64,000 bases of DNA from the NCBI RefSeq assembly GCF_029689945.1, contig NZ_CP121451.1:5332001-5396000 (forward strand). The letters are read 5' to 3'. The position numbers and the translations under genes were made by a program. Source of the DNA: Paenibacillus amylolyticus (GTDB lineage Bacteria > Bacillota > Bacilli > Paenibacillales > Paenibacillaceae). This document shows, in pieces, positions 1-7,277 of this stretch. Numbering within the stretch: the stretch's first letter is position 1; every line of letters starts with the position of its first letter. Under the pieces are notes generated by a model. That model saw nothing but the letters and a program-made list of their open reading frames with translations, did not search any database and was not told the DNA's origin.

Positions 1-37
1 CATTTTTGGCTTCCACTTGAGGTGGATGCCAAAAATG
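1..37 (-). terminator. Hairpin after the small membrane protein gene
   Basis: A 37-base inverted repeat (arms CATTTTTGGC and GCCAAAAATG, with a second paired block CCAC/GTGG inside) lies just downstream of the gene that ends at 58. It is placed like a terminator, but any following T-run falls outside the window, so the assignment is partly positional. Confidence 0.55.
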
Positions 38-57
38 CTTGCGGGTCCAGCTTCCAA

Positions 58-219
58 CTAATAACGGCTGCGGTTGGGTTGTCTGAACATATCGAGCACA
101 CCCAGAAGCACATGTGCAAGTCCAAAGCCCAATATTCCGTAACCCCAAGCAGTTGGAGTCAGATAATAACCCAGGAGGCTGACAATAATCCCCAAACCCG
201 TTACGATCCAGCTAACTGT
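58..219 (-). CDS. Small two-helix membrane protein, unknown function
   Basis: I do not recognise a named family. The 53-residue product is almost wholly hydrophobic, with two likely transmembrane segments (about residues 3-22 and 27-45) and a basic tail ending RQPNRSRY. The start at 219 is chosen because a GAGGTGG ribosome site lies six bases upstream; ATG codons further upstream either overlap this site or have none. It follows rodZ and precedes what is normally pgsA in related genomes. This suggests an envelope context, but the function cannot be read from the sequence. Confidence 0.65.
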   Translation of the reverse strand, partial: TVSWIVTGLGIIVSLLGYYLTPTAWGYGILGFGLAHVLLGVLDMFRQPNRSRY

Positions 220-295
220 CATAGCCATCCACCTCACTTCACCATAAGTTAACTGCAAGTTAAGACAAGCTTATTGTCCCCTGCAGTTGACCCGG

Positions 296-1333
296 TTATT
301 CGCTACCAGTGGCTGCTCCTGTACTGTCCGTTGAACCATTTTCAACACCTGTGGACGAAGCCGTACTGCCACTGTCTTCACCAAGCTTCAAACGGATCCG
401 ATTGGTTGCCTTGCCATCCGTTACAACTTGCCCGCCGACCTCAATGGTTGTCGCGGCAGCATAACCCGACTTAATATACATGCCTGCACTATCAAGCTCA
501 AAGGTATAGCTGTCGCCTTCGGCTGTGTTACCATACTCCAGCTTCTCCCCACTGGAGTTCTCGCCTTTATACACTTCCAGCCAGCTATGACCTGTGGCTT
601 TGATCGTAACCGTCACAGGTTTCCCTGCACTTCCGTTAACTTTGAAGTTTGTAATATTGCCCGATTTCCCATCTTCAGCAACCGTTACAGCAGACGGTGA
701 ATTATCTGTTGGTTCTTCCTCATTTTCTCCCGTCGTTCCGTCCGTCTGGCCATCCGTCTGTCCTTCCGTGTCCGTACCGCCACCGTTACCGCCAGCGTCG
801 CCTTCACCAGTACCCTCAGTACCTGAGTCTGTCGCAGGCGGATTAGATGCCTGTCCGTTGTCGGCAGGTTGATCCGGTTTATCCTCAGGCTGCTGTTGAC
901 TGTCTGTAATTTTGACCGGATCAAGCCCCGGATTATCTGCATCATCACCCTTGTTATACACTACGTACACATACAACAGGACTACGATCAAAACCGGGAA
1001 TGTCCACATCAGTGCGACGGACATCCACCTGTTGCTACGCTCAACCGGACGGCTAGAACGCTTCTGTATCACCGGTTCCATCGTTGCTTCCGTCTCTTCT
1101 GCCGGTACATCTTTTTTGTGTCCCTCCAGCAGCTCATCAGGGTTCAGTCCTACGGTCTCCGCATAGGTTTTAATAAAAGCACGCACATAGAAGCTGCCCG
1201 GCAGCACTTTATAGTCTCCTGCTTCTATGGCCTCCAGATACCTCTTGCGAATTTTTGTCATTTCCTGTACATCGTCAAGACTCATCCCTTTTTGCAGCCG
1301 GGCCTCTCTTAACTGCTGACCCAGTTCAGACAT
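296..1333 (-). CDS. rodZ: RodZ-like cell-shape protein (YmfM homologue)
   Basis: The 345-residue protein has the RodZ architecture: a cytoplasmic helix-turn-helix domain of the HTH_25 type (about residues 1-70), a basic juxtamembrane stretch, one transmembrane helix (about 104-126), a long disordered outside segment rich in Asp, Glu, Gly, Thr and Gln (about 127-215), and a C-terminal DUF4115 beta domain (about 220-315). RodZ proteins link the MreB cytoskeleton to the cell-wall elongation machinery at the membrane. A strong AAGGAGGAG site precedes the ATG. Position between ymfK and the pgsA side matches B. subtilis ymfM. The low-complexity linker is unusually long and acidic. Confidence 0.9.
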   Translation of the reverse strand: MSELGQQLREARLQKGMSLDDVQEMTKIRKRYLEAIEAGDYKVLPGSFYVRAFIKTYAETVGLNPDELLEGHKKDVPAEETEATMEPVIQKRSSRPVERSNRWMSVALMWTFPVLIVVLLYVYVVYNKGDDADNPGLDPVKITDSQQQPEDKPDQPADNGQASNPPATDSGTEGTGEGDAGGNGGGTDTEGQTDGQTDGTTGENEEEPTDNSPSAVTVAEDGKSGNITNFKVNGSAGKPVTVTIKATGHSWLEVYKGENSSGEKLEYGNTAEGDSYTFELDSAGMYIKSGYAAATTIEVGGQVVTDGKATNRIRLKLGEDSGSTASSTGVENGSTDSTGAATGSE

Positions 1334-1399
1334 GCCATCTCCTCCTTATGTTTATCTCATGAGTTGTTGCTAATCTATTCCATGATTCCGTACGGAGCC

Positions 1400-2167
1400 T
1401 TACAGTTCGTCGGTATAGCTTGCCGTAAACGTATCATAAATAATTTCTTCATTCGGATTGTTACGAAGTTCAATAATAATATCAAAATCATTAAAATCAT
1501 ATTCGGATTCCTGTACAAAAATATCCGGATGTTCAATAACCTTGGTGCTAGGCATGGTCATAATATCCTGCAACAGATTGTAATGCCGCTCACTGGAGCG
1601 AATGGTGCTAACAATACCGTCAATTATGAATACATTGTTTGGGTTCAATTCGTCCTCGGACATTTGACTTCTTATCGTCTGACGAAGAAGTGTGGAGGAA
1701 ACAAACGTCCATCGCTTCATCGCACATACGCTGCCCGCAATAATGGACTCCGTTTTGCCAACACGAGGCATCCCGCGCAGACCGATGACCTGATTGCCTT
1801 CCCTCTTAAATACTTCACCCAAAAAGTCCACAAGTAACCCAAGTTCATCTCGTGTGAAACGAAATGTTTTGCGATCATCCGAGTCACGATCAATGTATCT
1901 GCCATGACGAACGGCAAGGATATCCACCAATTTGGGTTGACGCAAAGCCGAAACGGTGATGCTGTTGACTTTGCCAAGCATTTCACCAAGCAAACGGATT
2001 TTTTCATCATCATCCGATTCAAGCAGCATGCCCCGAGTTTTGCCTTCCACACCGTTAATGGTCAATATATTTACTTCAAGCATCCCCAGCATGGAGGCAA
2101 TATCGCCCAACAAACCAGGTCTGTTCTTATGTATTTTATATTCCATGTACCATTGTTTAGATTCCAT
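1400..2167 (-). CDS. ymfK: YmfK-like DUF3388 protein with ACT-like and P-loop motifs
   Basis: The 255-residue protein matches the DUF3388 family of the B. subtilis ymf cluster. The N-terminus (about residues 8-75) reads like an ACT regulatory domain (KNRPGLLGDIASMLG pattern), and a Walker A-like loop GMPRVGKT lies at residues 132-139. A nucleotide-binding regulatory role is therefore possible, but the family's function is not established. The start at 2167 is supported by a GGGGTG site six bases upstream; an ATG ten codons earlier lacks one. It sits between the DUF3243 gene and rodZ. Confidence 0.8.
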   Translation of the reverse strand: MESKQWYMEYKIHKNRPGLLGDIASMLGMLEVNILTINGVEGKTRGMLLESDDDEKIRLLGEMLGKVNSITVSALRQPKLVDILAVRHGRYIDRDSDDRKTFRFTRDELGLLVDFLGEVFKREGNQVIGLRGMPRVGKTESIIAGSVCAMKRWTFVSSTLLRQTIRSQMSEDELNPNNVFIIDGIVSTIRSSERHYNLLQDIMTMPSTKVIEHPDIFVQESEYDFNDFDIIIELRNNPNEEIIYDTFTASYTDEL

Positions 2168-2330
2168 TTCAACACCCCGTAATGCATTATTCCACATTAT
2201 TCGACAGCAACAGAACGTGTCCGCTGGACAATAATCTGAGCCATCTTCTAAAAATGGGTCACGTTAATGATATATAAAATGAAAATGAATTACAAGAACC
2301 GCTCTGTAATCCGTTTGTAATCATTAGAGA

Positions 2331-2354
2331 AAAGCCCCTTGCGGGAGCTCTTCA
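2331..2354 (-). terminator. Rho-independent terminator after the DUF3243 gene
   Basis: On the minus strand AGCTCCC, loop GCAA and GGGGCT form a short GC-rich stem followed by TTTTCT, ten bases after the stop of the DUF3243 gene. Confidence 0.7.
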
Positions 2355-2363
2355 TCTGTAATC

Positions 2364-2627
2364 TTATGCGTTTTGTTTGGCCAATTTGACCATCAGGCAC
2401 GCAATCGTACGACGCTCATCTGCATCGCCGACATCCCATAATTCTTTCAATGCCCGGTTGGAATGGTTCGCCGGATCGACTTTCTCATCAAGGAAATCGC
2501 CGATTTCATACGCAAGTTTGTTAATGGTTTCTTCACTCATCCCCATCTTCTCTGCTTGCAGTACGCGGTCACCCAGGAACTTCTTCCATGTGTCAAAACT
2601 GGAGAGCACTGTTTTTTCTGTTGACAT
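2364..2627 (-). CDS. ymfJ: YmfJ-like DUF3243 small acidic protein
   Basis: The 87-residue soluble protein fits DUF3243 in length and composition (helical, with SFDTWKKFLGDRV near the N-terminus). In B. subtilis the homologue ymfJ also lies between ymfI and ymfK. No catalytic motif is visible and the role is unknown. An AAGGAGG site eight bases before the ATG fixes the start, and a terminator follows, so it may be read as its own short transcript as well as from upstream. Confidence 0.85.
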   Translation of the reverse strand: MSTEKTVLSSFDTWKKFLGDRVLQAEKMGMSEETINKLAYEIGDFLDEKVDPANHSNRALKELWDVGDADERRTIACLMVKLAKQNA

Positions 2628-2796
2628 GATAAATCCTCCTTAGATAACGCATGAGATTTAAAATCAACAGTTGTAATATGTGCTTTCGAGACATTTTATA
2701 TACGAGCATGTTGAAAATAATACTCAAGGCAGCCTGCTTCTCGGCAACTTGGCAACCTTACCTGTTTCGTTCATAACCACACTCAAGTTTCTGCTT

Positions 2797-3546
2797 TTAC
2801 GTTAACCAACCGCCATTTGGACTGATAATCTGCCCATTGATATAACCTGATTCCGGGAGGGCCAGAAAATAAACCAGTGATGAAATTTCATCAGGTTGAG
2901 CAAGTCTCCCTGCCGGAATTTCCTCCTCCAGCATCTTCAGTTCACTCTGGTCCAGATGGTTCAGCATGGATGTCTGAACGGCTCCGGGAGCAACGGCATT
3001 TACGGTCACTCCGGAAGGTGCGAGTTCCTTGGCAAGTGCCTTGGTGAACGCATTCACCCCACCTTTGGTTGTGGAATACAACACCTCACAAGAGGCACCA
3101 GACAGTCCCCAGATTGACGATACATTAATGATTCTGCCATACCTTTGGGAGATCATGTGAGGCATCATCTCCTGTGTACACATAAACGTGCCTTTGAGGT
3201 TAATCGCCATCACTTCATCCCAGATCTCCTCCGTCACATCAGACAACATCCCATAGTGCGAGATGCCTGCATTGTTCACAAGGATATCTGGCATGAGATG
3301 GTGTGACTCAAGCTTCTCACGCATACGCTCAATCTGTTCCCGGCTGCGAAGATCGGCAGACACGGTCATGATTCTTCCACTGCCCTGTTCCATGCACCGT
3401 CTGGCGGCTTCATTCGCTGCTTCATGCGATTTCATATAGTGTATAACAACATTCATTCCCACTCTGGCGAAACGTTCTGCGATAGCCGCCCCAATGCCAC
3501 CGCTTGCTCCAGTTACCAGTACAGTCATTTCCCCAATTGCCTTCAA
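2797..3546 (-). CDS. ymfI: Short-chain dehydrogenase/reductase (YmfI homologue)
   Basis: The protein is a classical SDR of about 250 residues. It has the NAD(P)-binding loop TGASGGIG near the N-terminus, the NNAG motif, the catalytic Ser (NVSSIWG) with Tyr-x3-Lys (YSTTKGG), and an NGQIISPNGG C-terminus like 3-oxoacyl-ACP reductases. The substrate cannot be told. The start is uncertain: a TTG at 3546 has a GAGGGGG site ten bases upstream and gives MKAIGEMTVLVTG; an ATG at 3528 is the alternative. The reading frame opens over the stop of the upstream peptidase gene, so the two are probably translationally coupled. Confidence 0.82.
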   Translation of the reverse strand: MKAIGEMTVLVTGASGGIGAAIAERFARVGMNVVIHYMKSHEAANEAARRCMEQGSGRIMTVSADLRSREQIERMREKLESHHLMPDILVNNAGISHYGMLSDVTEEIWDEVMAINLKGTFMCTQEMMPHMISQRYGRIINVSSIWGLSGASCEVLYSTTKGGVNAFTKALAKELAPSGVTVNAVAPGAVQTSMLNHLDQSELKMLEEEIPAGRLAQPDEISSLVYFLALPESGYINGQIISPNGGWLT

Positions 3547-3569
3547 TTGTCCCGTTCCCCCTCTCCATA

Positions 3570-4850
3570 TCAAGGACTCACGACTAGCGAAACAGCCAGT
3601 TGATCCCAGCGAATATGCTCTCTCAGTCTGAGATTTACATCTTCCAGTGTAATCGATTCATAGAGCGGGAGCATATTGAAAAAATCACCGCCACGGAATT
3701 GCTGACGTGTAAATTCATGCGCAATGTTCTCCGGAGAGTTGAGCATGCGCAGATAGCCGCCTATTTTCTTTTTGCGTGCACGTTCAAAATCCGTGGATTC
3801 GAACCCTTTTTCTACAATGGCATCCACTTCTTCACGTATCCGAGCGAGCAGTTGGTCCGGATCTTTCGTATCCCCACCAATGGCTGAAAATGCATATTGC
3901 GGCGAACTGTTATACTCGTGTCCAAAACTGTCCGAAATCAGATCCTCATCGTAAAGCTTTTGAAACAATCGTGTACTTGAGCCAAATAAAAGATCCATCA
4001 TCAGCTGCGTTGTCATATCTCGCCGTAACAATTTTTCCCCAGTGAGTCCAAGTTCCGTCTCTTTGAATCCAAACAGACATTTGGGCAGTGAAACCGCCAG
4101 TTTCGATTCCCGTCTGACTTCTCCTACTTGCTCTGGCTCCGGTTCGAAGAAACGTTCGATACTCCCCTGCGGCTTATAATCCTTCTGTTCCTGGTTCGTA
4201 CGAACCATATCAATGACTTCCTGCGGCTCTACACCACCTACCACAAACAGGAGCATATTGCTCGGGTGATAGAAGGTGTTATAGCACTCATACAACATCT
4301 CTTTGGTAATCGTACGGATGGATTCCACCGTTCCGGCAATATCGATATGCACCGGATGTTTTTGATACATGGCTTCGATCAATCCAAAATAAACACGCCA
4401 ATCCGGATTGTCAGCATACATGTCAATCTCCTGACCAATAATGCCTTTTTCCTTTTCCACATTTTGATCCGTGAAGTACGGATTTTGCACAAAGTCAACT
4501 AATGTTTGTATATTTTCATTCACATATTCGGTCGCTGAAAACAAATAAACCGTCTGATCGAAGCTCGTAAATGCGTTCGCTGAGGCACCGTGAGACGCAA
4601 ATGTTGCAAAAATGTCGCCTGTCGGTTCTTCAAACATTTTGTGCTCCAGGAAATGGGCAATCCCATCCGGAACCTTCACGGCTTCCTGTCCTTCAACCTG
4701 AAAATGATTGTCCACCGATCCATACTTGGTTGCAAACGTAGCATACGTTTTCTGGAATCCCGGTTTAGGCAAAATATAGACATGCAGTCCATTATCCATT
4801 ACTTCGTAATATAGTGTCTCTTGCAAATGCTTATACCGAATGCTCTCCAC
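3570..4850 (-). CDS. ymfH: M16 family zinc peptidase, catalytic type (YmfH homologue)
   Basis: The 426-residue protein is an insulinase/pitrilysin-family peptidase with the inverted zinc motif HFLEH at residues 66-70 and the second-domain pattern of the family. It directly follows (three bases) a paralogue that lacks the motif. In other M16B systems such active/inactive pairs form a heterodimeric protease, so the two proteins probably work together. The substrate is not known. It precedes the SDR gene with a stop/start overlap. Confidence 0.88.
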   Translation of the reverse strand: MESIRYKHLQETLYYEVMDNGLHVYILPKPGFQKTYATFATKYGSVDNHFQVEGQEAVKVPDGIAHFLEHKMFEEPTGDIFATFASHGASANAFTSFDQTVYLFSATEYVNENIQTLVDFVQNPYFTDQNVEKEKGIIGQEIDMYADNPDWRVYFGLIEAMYQKHPVHIDIAGTVESIRTITKEMLYECYNTFYHPSNMLLFVVGGVEPQEVIDMVRTNQEQKDYKPQGSIERFFEPEPEQVGEVRRESKLAVSLPKCLFGFKETELGLTGEKLLRRDMTTQLMMDLLFGSSTRLFQKLYDEDLISDSFGHEYNSSPQYAFSAIGGDTKDPDQLLARIREEVDAIVEKGFESTDFERARKKKIGGYLRMLNSPENIAHEFTRQQFRGGDFFNMLPLYESITLEDVNLRLREHIRWDQLAVSLVVSP

Positions 4851-4853
4851 CGA

Positions 4854-6134
4854 CTATTCCTCCTTCTCGTCCCGCAAGAAATAAATCGTATCCAGACGGA
4901 ATTGTTCTGCCGCCTCACGAACATCTTCCTTGCTGATCTGTTCTACCTGAGTCAACAGTTCTTCAGCTGTTCTCTCCTTGCCGGACAACTGTCGATTGAA
5001 GTCATAAGCGATCATCTCAAAAGCAGAATCCTGCATTTCCTTAAGCAGGTTACGAATCATCGCTTTGGTTTGGGACATTTCGAGATCACTGATCGTTCCA
5101 CTTTTCATTTCTTCCAGCTGCTGTTTGATGATGGTAACGGCCTTTTCATAATTGGGGATTTCAATCCCGGATTGAATGGTGGCAATGGCCTTATGTCCGT
5201 CATATCGCGAAGATGCGTAATACGCCAGGCTTTCTTTTTCACGAACATTTACAAATAGTTTGGAATGAGGATAACCACCGAGTATCCCATTGTACATTAG
5301 TGCTGCTGCATACTGAGGATCTCCATAAGTGATGGATGTACGGAGCCCCATATTGAGTTTTCCCTGACTGACATTCAGTCGCTCAACAACGGTCTCCACT
5401 TCCTTATCTCCCCGTACTGCCGCCTGTGCCTGGTAATCGGAGGAGGAGGTTCGATCTACATTGAAATGACGTTGAACAAGGTTCTCAACCTCTTCAAGTG
5501 TCGTATCCCCAACCACATACAGATCCATACTCGCCTGCTGCAGCCACTCCTGGTAAGACGCAGTGAGTGTGTCAGGCTCAATCCCGGGCAGATCCTTTCG
5601 CTCACCCAGTGGGTGAAGACGGTACGGTTCATTCTTGCACATTTCCTCAATACTGCGCTCAGCGGCATAGCGCATTTTATCATTCACGATGGACTCCAGC
5701 TTTTTGCGAACGGTCTCTCGCTCTGCTTGTACATACGACGTCCTGAAATGTCCATTTTCCTGTGCAGGTCGGGTAAGCACCTCACCAAGGAAGGCAAATG
5801 AACGATCCAGCAGCTGTTCATCTCCTCCAACAAAGGAATCATTAATGGTATCCATCCGAAACTGTACAATCTGATAATCGCCGCGTTTGTAGACGTCAAA
5901 ACCAAAACCTGCTCCGTACAGATGCTCCAATTGCTCACGGAATTGCGTTGTTTCCGGATAAGACTCCGTCCCGCGTCGCAGAACAAAAGGTGTCAGCGCT
6001 ACTTTGGTTACTGTATCTTCTCGTAAGGGAACCCCTGCATACAGCGATATAGCAAACGTTTTGAATCGTTTAGTCGGAAGCACATGTATACGAAACTCTC
6101 TCTTGCTGCCTCGTTCGAATCCTGATGTATTCAA
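4854..6134 (-). CDS. ymfF: M16 family peptidase-like protein without zinc motif (YmfF homologue)
   Basis: The 426-residue protein has the M16 fold signature (for example LTPFVLRRGTESYP where the active enzymes carry the HxxEH helix), but no HxxEH motif is present. It is therefore probably the non-catalytic partner of the adjacent peptidase at 3570-4850. The gene starts the small cluster that runs through the ymf genes. The 126 bases upstream hold the sleB terminator. Confidence 0.85.
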   Translation of the reverse strand: MNTSGFERGSKREFRIHVLPTKRFKTFAISLYAGVPLREDTVTKVALTPFVLRRGTESYPETTQFREQLEHLYGAGFGFDVYKRGDYQIVQFRMDTINDSFVGGDEQLLDRSFAFLGEVLTRPAQENGHFRTSYVQAERETVRKKLESIVNDKMRYAAERSIEEMCKNEPYRLHPLGERKDLPGIEPDTLTASYQEWLQQASMDLYVVGDTTLEEVENLVQRHFNVDRTSSSDYQAQAAVRGDKEVETVVERLNVSQGKLNMGLRTSITYGDPQYAAALMYNGILGGYPHSKLFVNVREKESLAYYASSRYDGHKAIATIQSGIEIPNYEKAVTIIKQQLEEMKSGTISDLEMSQTKAMIRNLLKEMQDSAFEMIAYDFNRQLSGKERTAEELLTQVEQISKEDVREAAEQFRLDTIYFLRDEKEE

Positions 6135-6217
6135 ATGTCAAAACCCCTTTACGGCGTCATTTGTCATGCAATCGTATGAAGATAAACGTAACAACCATTT
6201 TAACCCATTCAAAAGCC

Positions 6218-6256
6218 AAGAAGCAACCGAAGTCACGCCTTCTGGTTGCTTCCAAC
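6218..6256 (-). terminator. Terminator after sleB
   Basis: Arms GAAGCAACC and GGTTGCTTC form a nine-base-pair stem whose loop can pair further (AAGGCG/GACTT region). TTGGCTTTTG follows on the minus strand. It begins immediately after the sleB stop codon. Confidence 0.65.
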
Positions 6257-6260
6257 ATCA

Positions 6261-7091
6261 TCACATACAAAAAATATGCTGCCCGATTGTTTTCACCTGT
6301 GGACGGGTCCAGATCCATTTGGATGTTGCTGTCTTTGGATTAAAATAATAGAGACAACCACCAGAAGGGTCCCAGCCATTCAGGGCCTGCTCAACTGCCT
6401 TTTTGGCTTGTGCGTTCGGTTCCAGATAGATCTGTCCATCCGCTACAGCCGTAAATGCACCTGGTTGAAAAATCACGCCTGAGGGTGTACTTGGAAAACT
6501 TGGTGATTTTACGCGATTCAGAATGACTGCCGCCACTGCGACTTGACCTTCAAACGGTTCACCCCGGGCTTCACCATATACGGCATTAGCCATAATCTTG
6601 AGTTCATTTTCGGAGAGACCTAGTGCATTCGCAGACCCCATATTATCCTGCTCTTTGTCTGCTGTATTGTTGCCGCTTCCCCCATCGCCACCTGAGGATC
6701 CCTTGTGAAGTGGCGGTTCGGTTGGCGACCATTTGGTTGAAGCATTGTACAGTTTAAGCTTGGTTGCAGCTCCAACCACACCATCTGCCTTCATGCCAAA
6801 CTCGGATTGAAACCATTTGACTGATTTCAGTGTGCTGCTGCCGAAATTACTGTCGATCTTGCCATTGTAGAACCCCAGGTACTTCAGACGCCCTTGAAGT
6901 TCATATACATCCTGACCGTAACTTCCGTATTTCACTGTATTGCTGCTAAACGTAGGCAAGGCCTTCTCTTCTACCTGCGGTGTACGCTCGACTGTACTAT
7001 CAGTTGCTGTATTCCCAGGAAGCAAATAACGAATTCCCAATACGGATATCAGCAAAATAGCAGTGAAAAGCCATAGGTTCATTTTTCGCAT
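6261..7091 (-). CDS. sleB: Spore cortex-lytic hydrolase, SleB type
   Basis: The 276-residue protein has an N-terminal hydrophobic export signal (residues 5-22), a peptidoglycan-binding type 1 domain (about 45-110, with VYELQGRLKYLGFYNG), a Gly/Ser-rich linker, and a C-terminal Hydrolase_2/SleB domain (about 150-276) including the YGEARGEPFEGQ segment with the catalytic-type Glu and the WIWTRPQVKTIGQHIF end. SleB proteins cleave spore cortex peptidoglycan during germination. A sigma-G-like promoter lies about 50 bases upstream, which fits forespore expression. CwlJ or another cell-wall hydrolase of this family is the alternative, but the PG-binding domain favours SleB. Confidence 0.88.
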   Translation of the reverse strand: MRKMNLWLFTAILLISVLGIRYLLPGNTATDSTVERTPQVEEKALPTFSSNTVKYGSYGQDVYELQGRLKYLGFYNGKIDSNFGSSTLKSVKWFQSEFGMKADGVVGAATKLKLYNASTKWSPTEPPLHKGSSGGDGGSGNNTADKEQDNMGSANALGLSENELKIMANAVYGEARGEPFEGQVAVAAVILNRVKSPSFPSTPSGVIFQPGAFTAVADGQIYLEPNAQAKKAVEQALNGWDPSGGCLYYFNPKTATSKWIWTRPQVKTIGQHIFCM

Positions 7092-7139
7092 CGACTGTGC
7101 TCTACCTTTCTCTTGTGGGATTAACAGAATCGCTAAGGT

Positions 7140-7169
7140 TATTATGACAAGCCTGCTTGTTTCCTATGC
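7140..7169 (-). promoter_or_regulatory. Candidate sigma-G promoter of sleB
   Basis: On the minus strand GCATA (7165-7169), an 18-base spacer and CATAATA (7140-7146) match the forespore sigma-G consensus GHATR-18-CATNHTA at every defined position. The site ends about 50 bases before the sleB start. sleB of B. subtilis is known to be sigma-G dependent. Confidence 0.7.
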
Positions 7170-7227
7170 ACCAAATCATCCGATCTTTGGAGTAGATGGC
7201 AAAACTTCAGGCTGCCGAGCATATAAA

Positions 7228-7256
7228 AAGCCCTCAACCAATAAGGTTGAGGGCTT
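7228..7256. terminator. Terminator between spoIIIE/ftsK and sleB
   Basis: A perfect 12-bp stem (AAGCCCTCAACC / GGTTGAGGGCTT) with a five-base loop is followed on the minus strand by TTTTTAT. It lies 22 bases after the spoIIIE/ftsK stop and could work in either direction. Confidence 0.9.
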
Positions 7257-7277
7257 AAACGACCAATGCTCCAAGAA

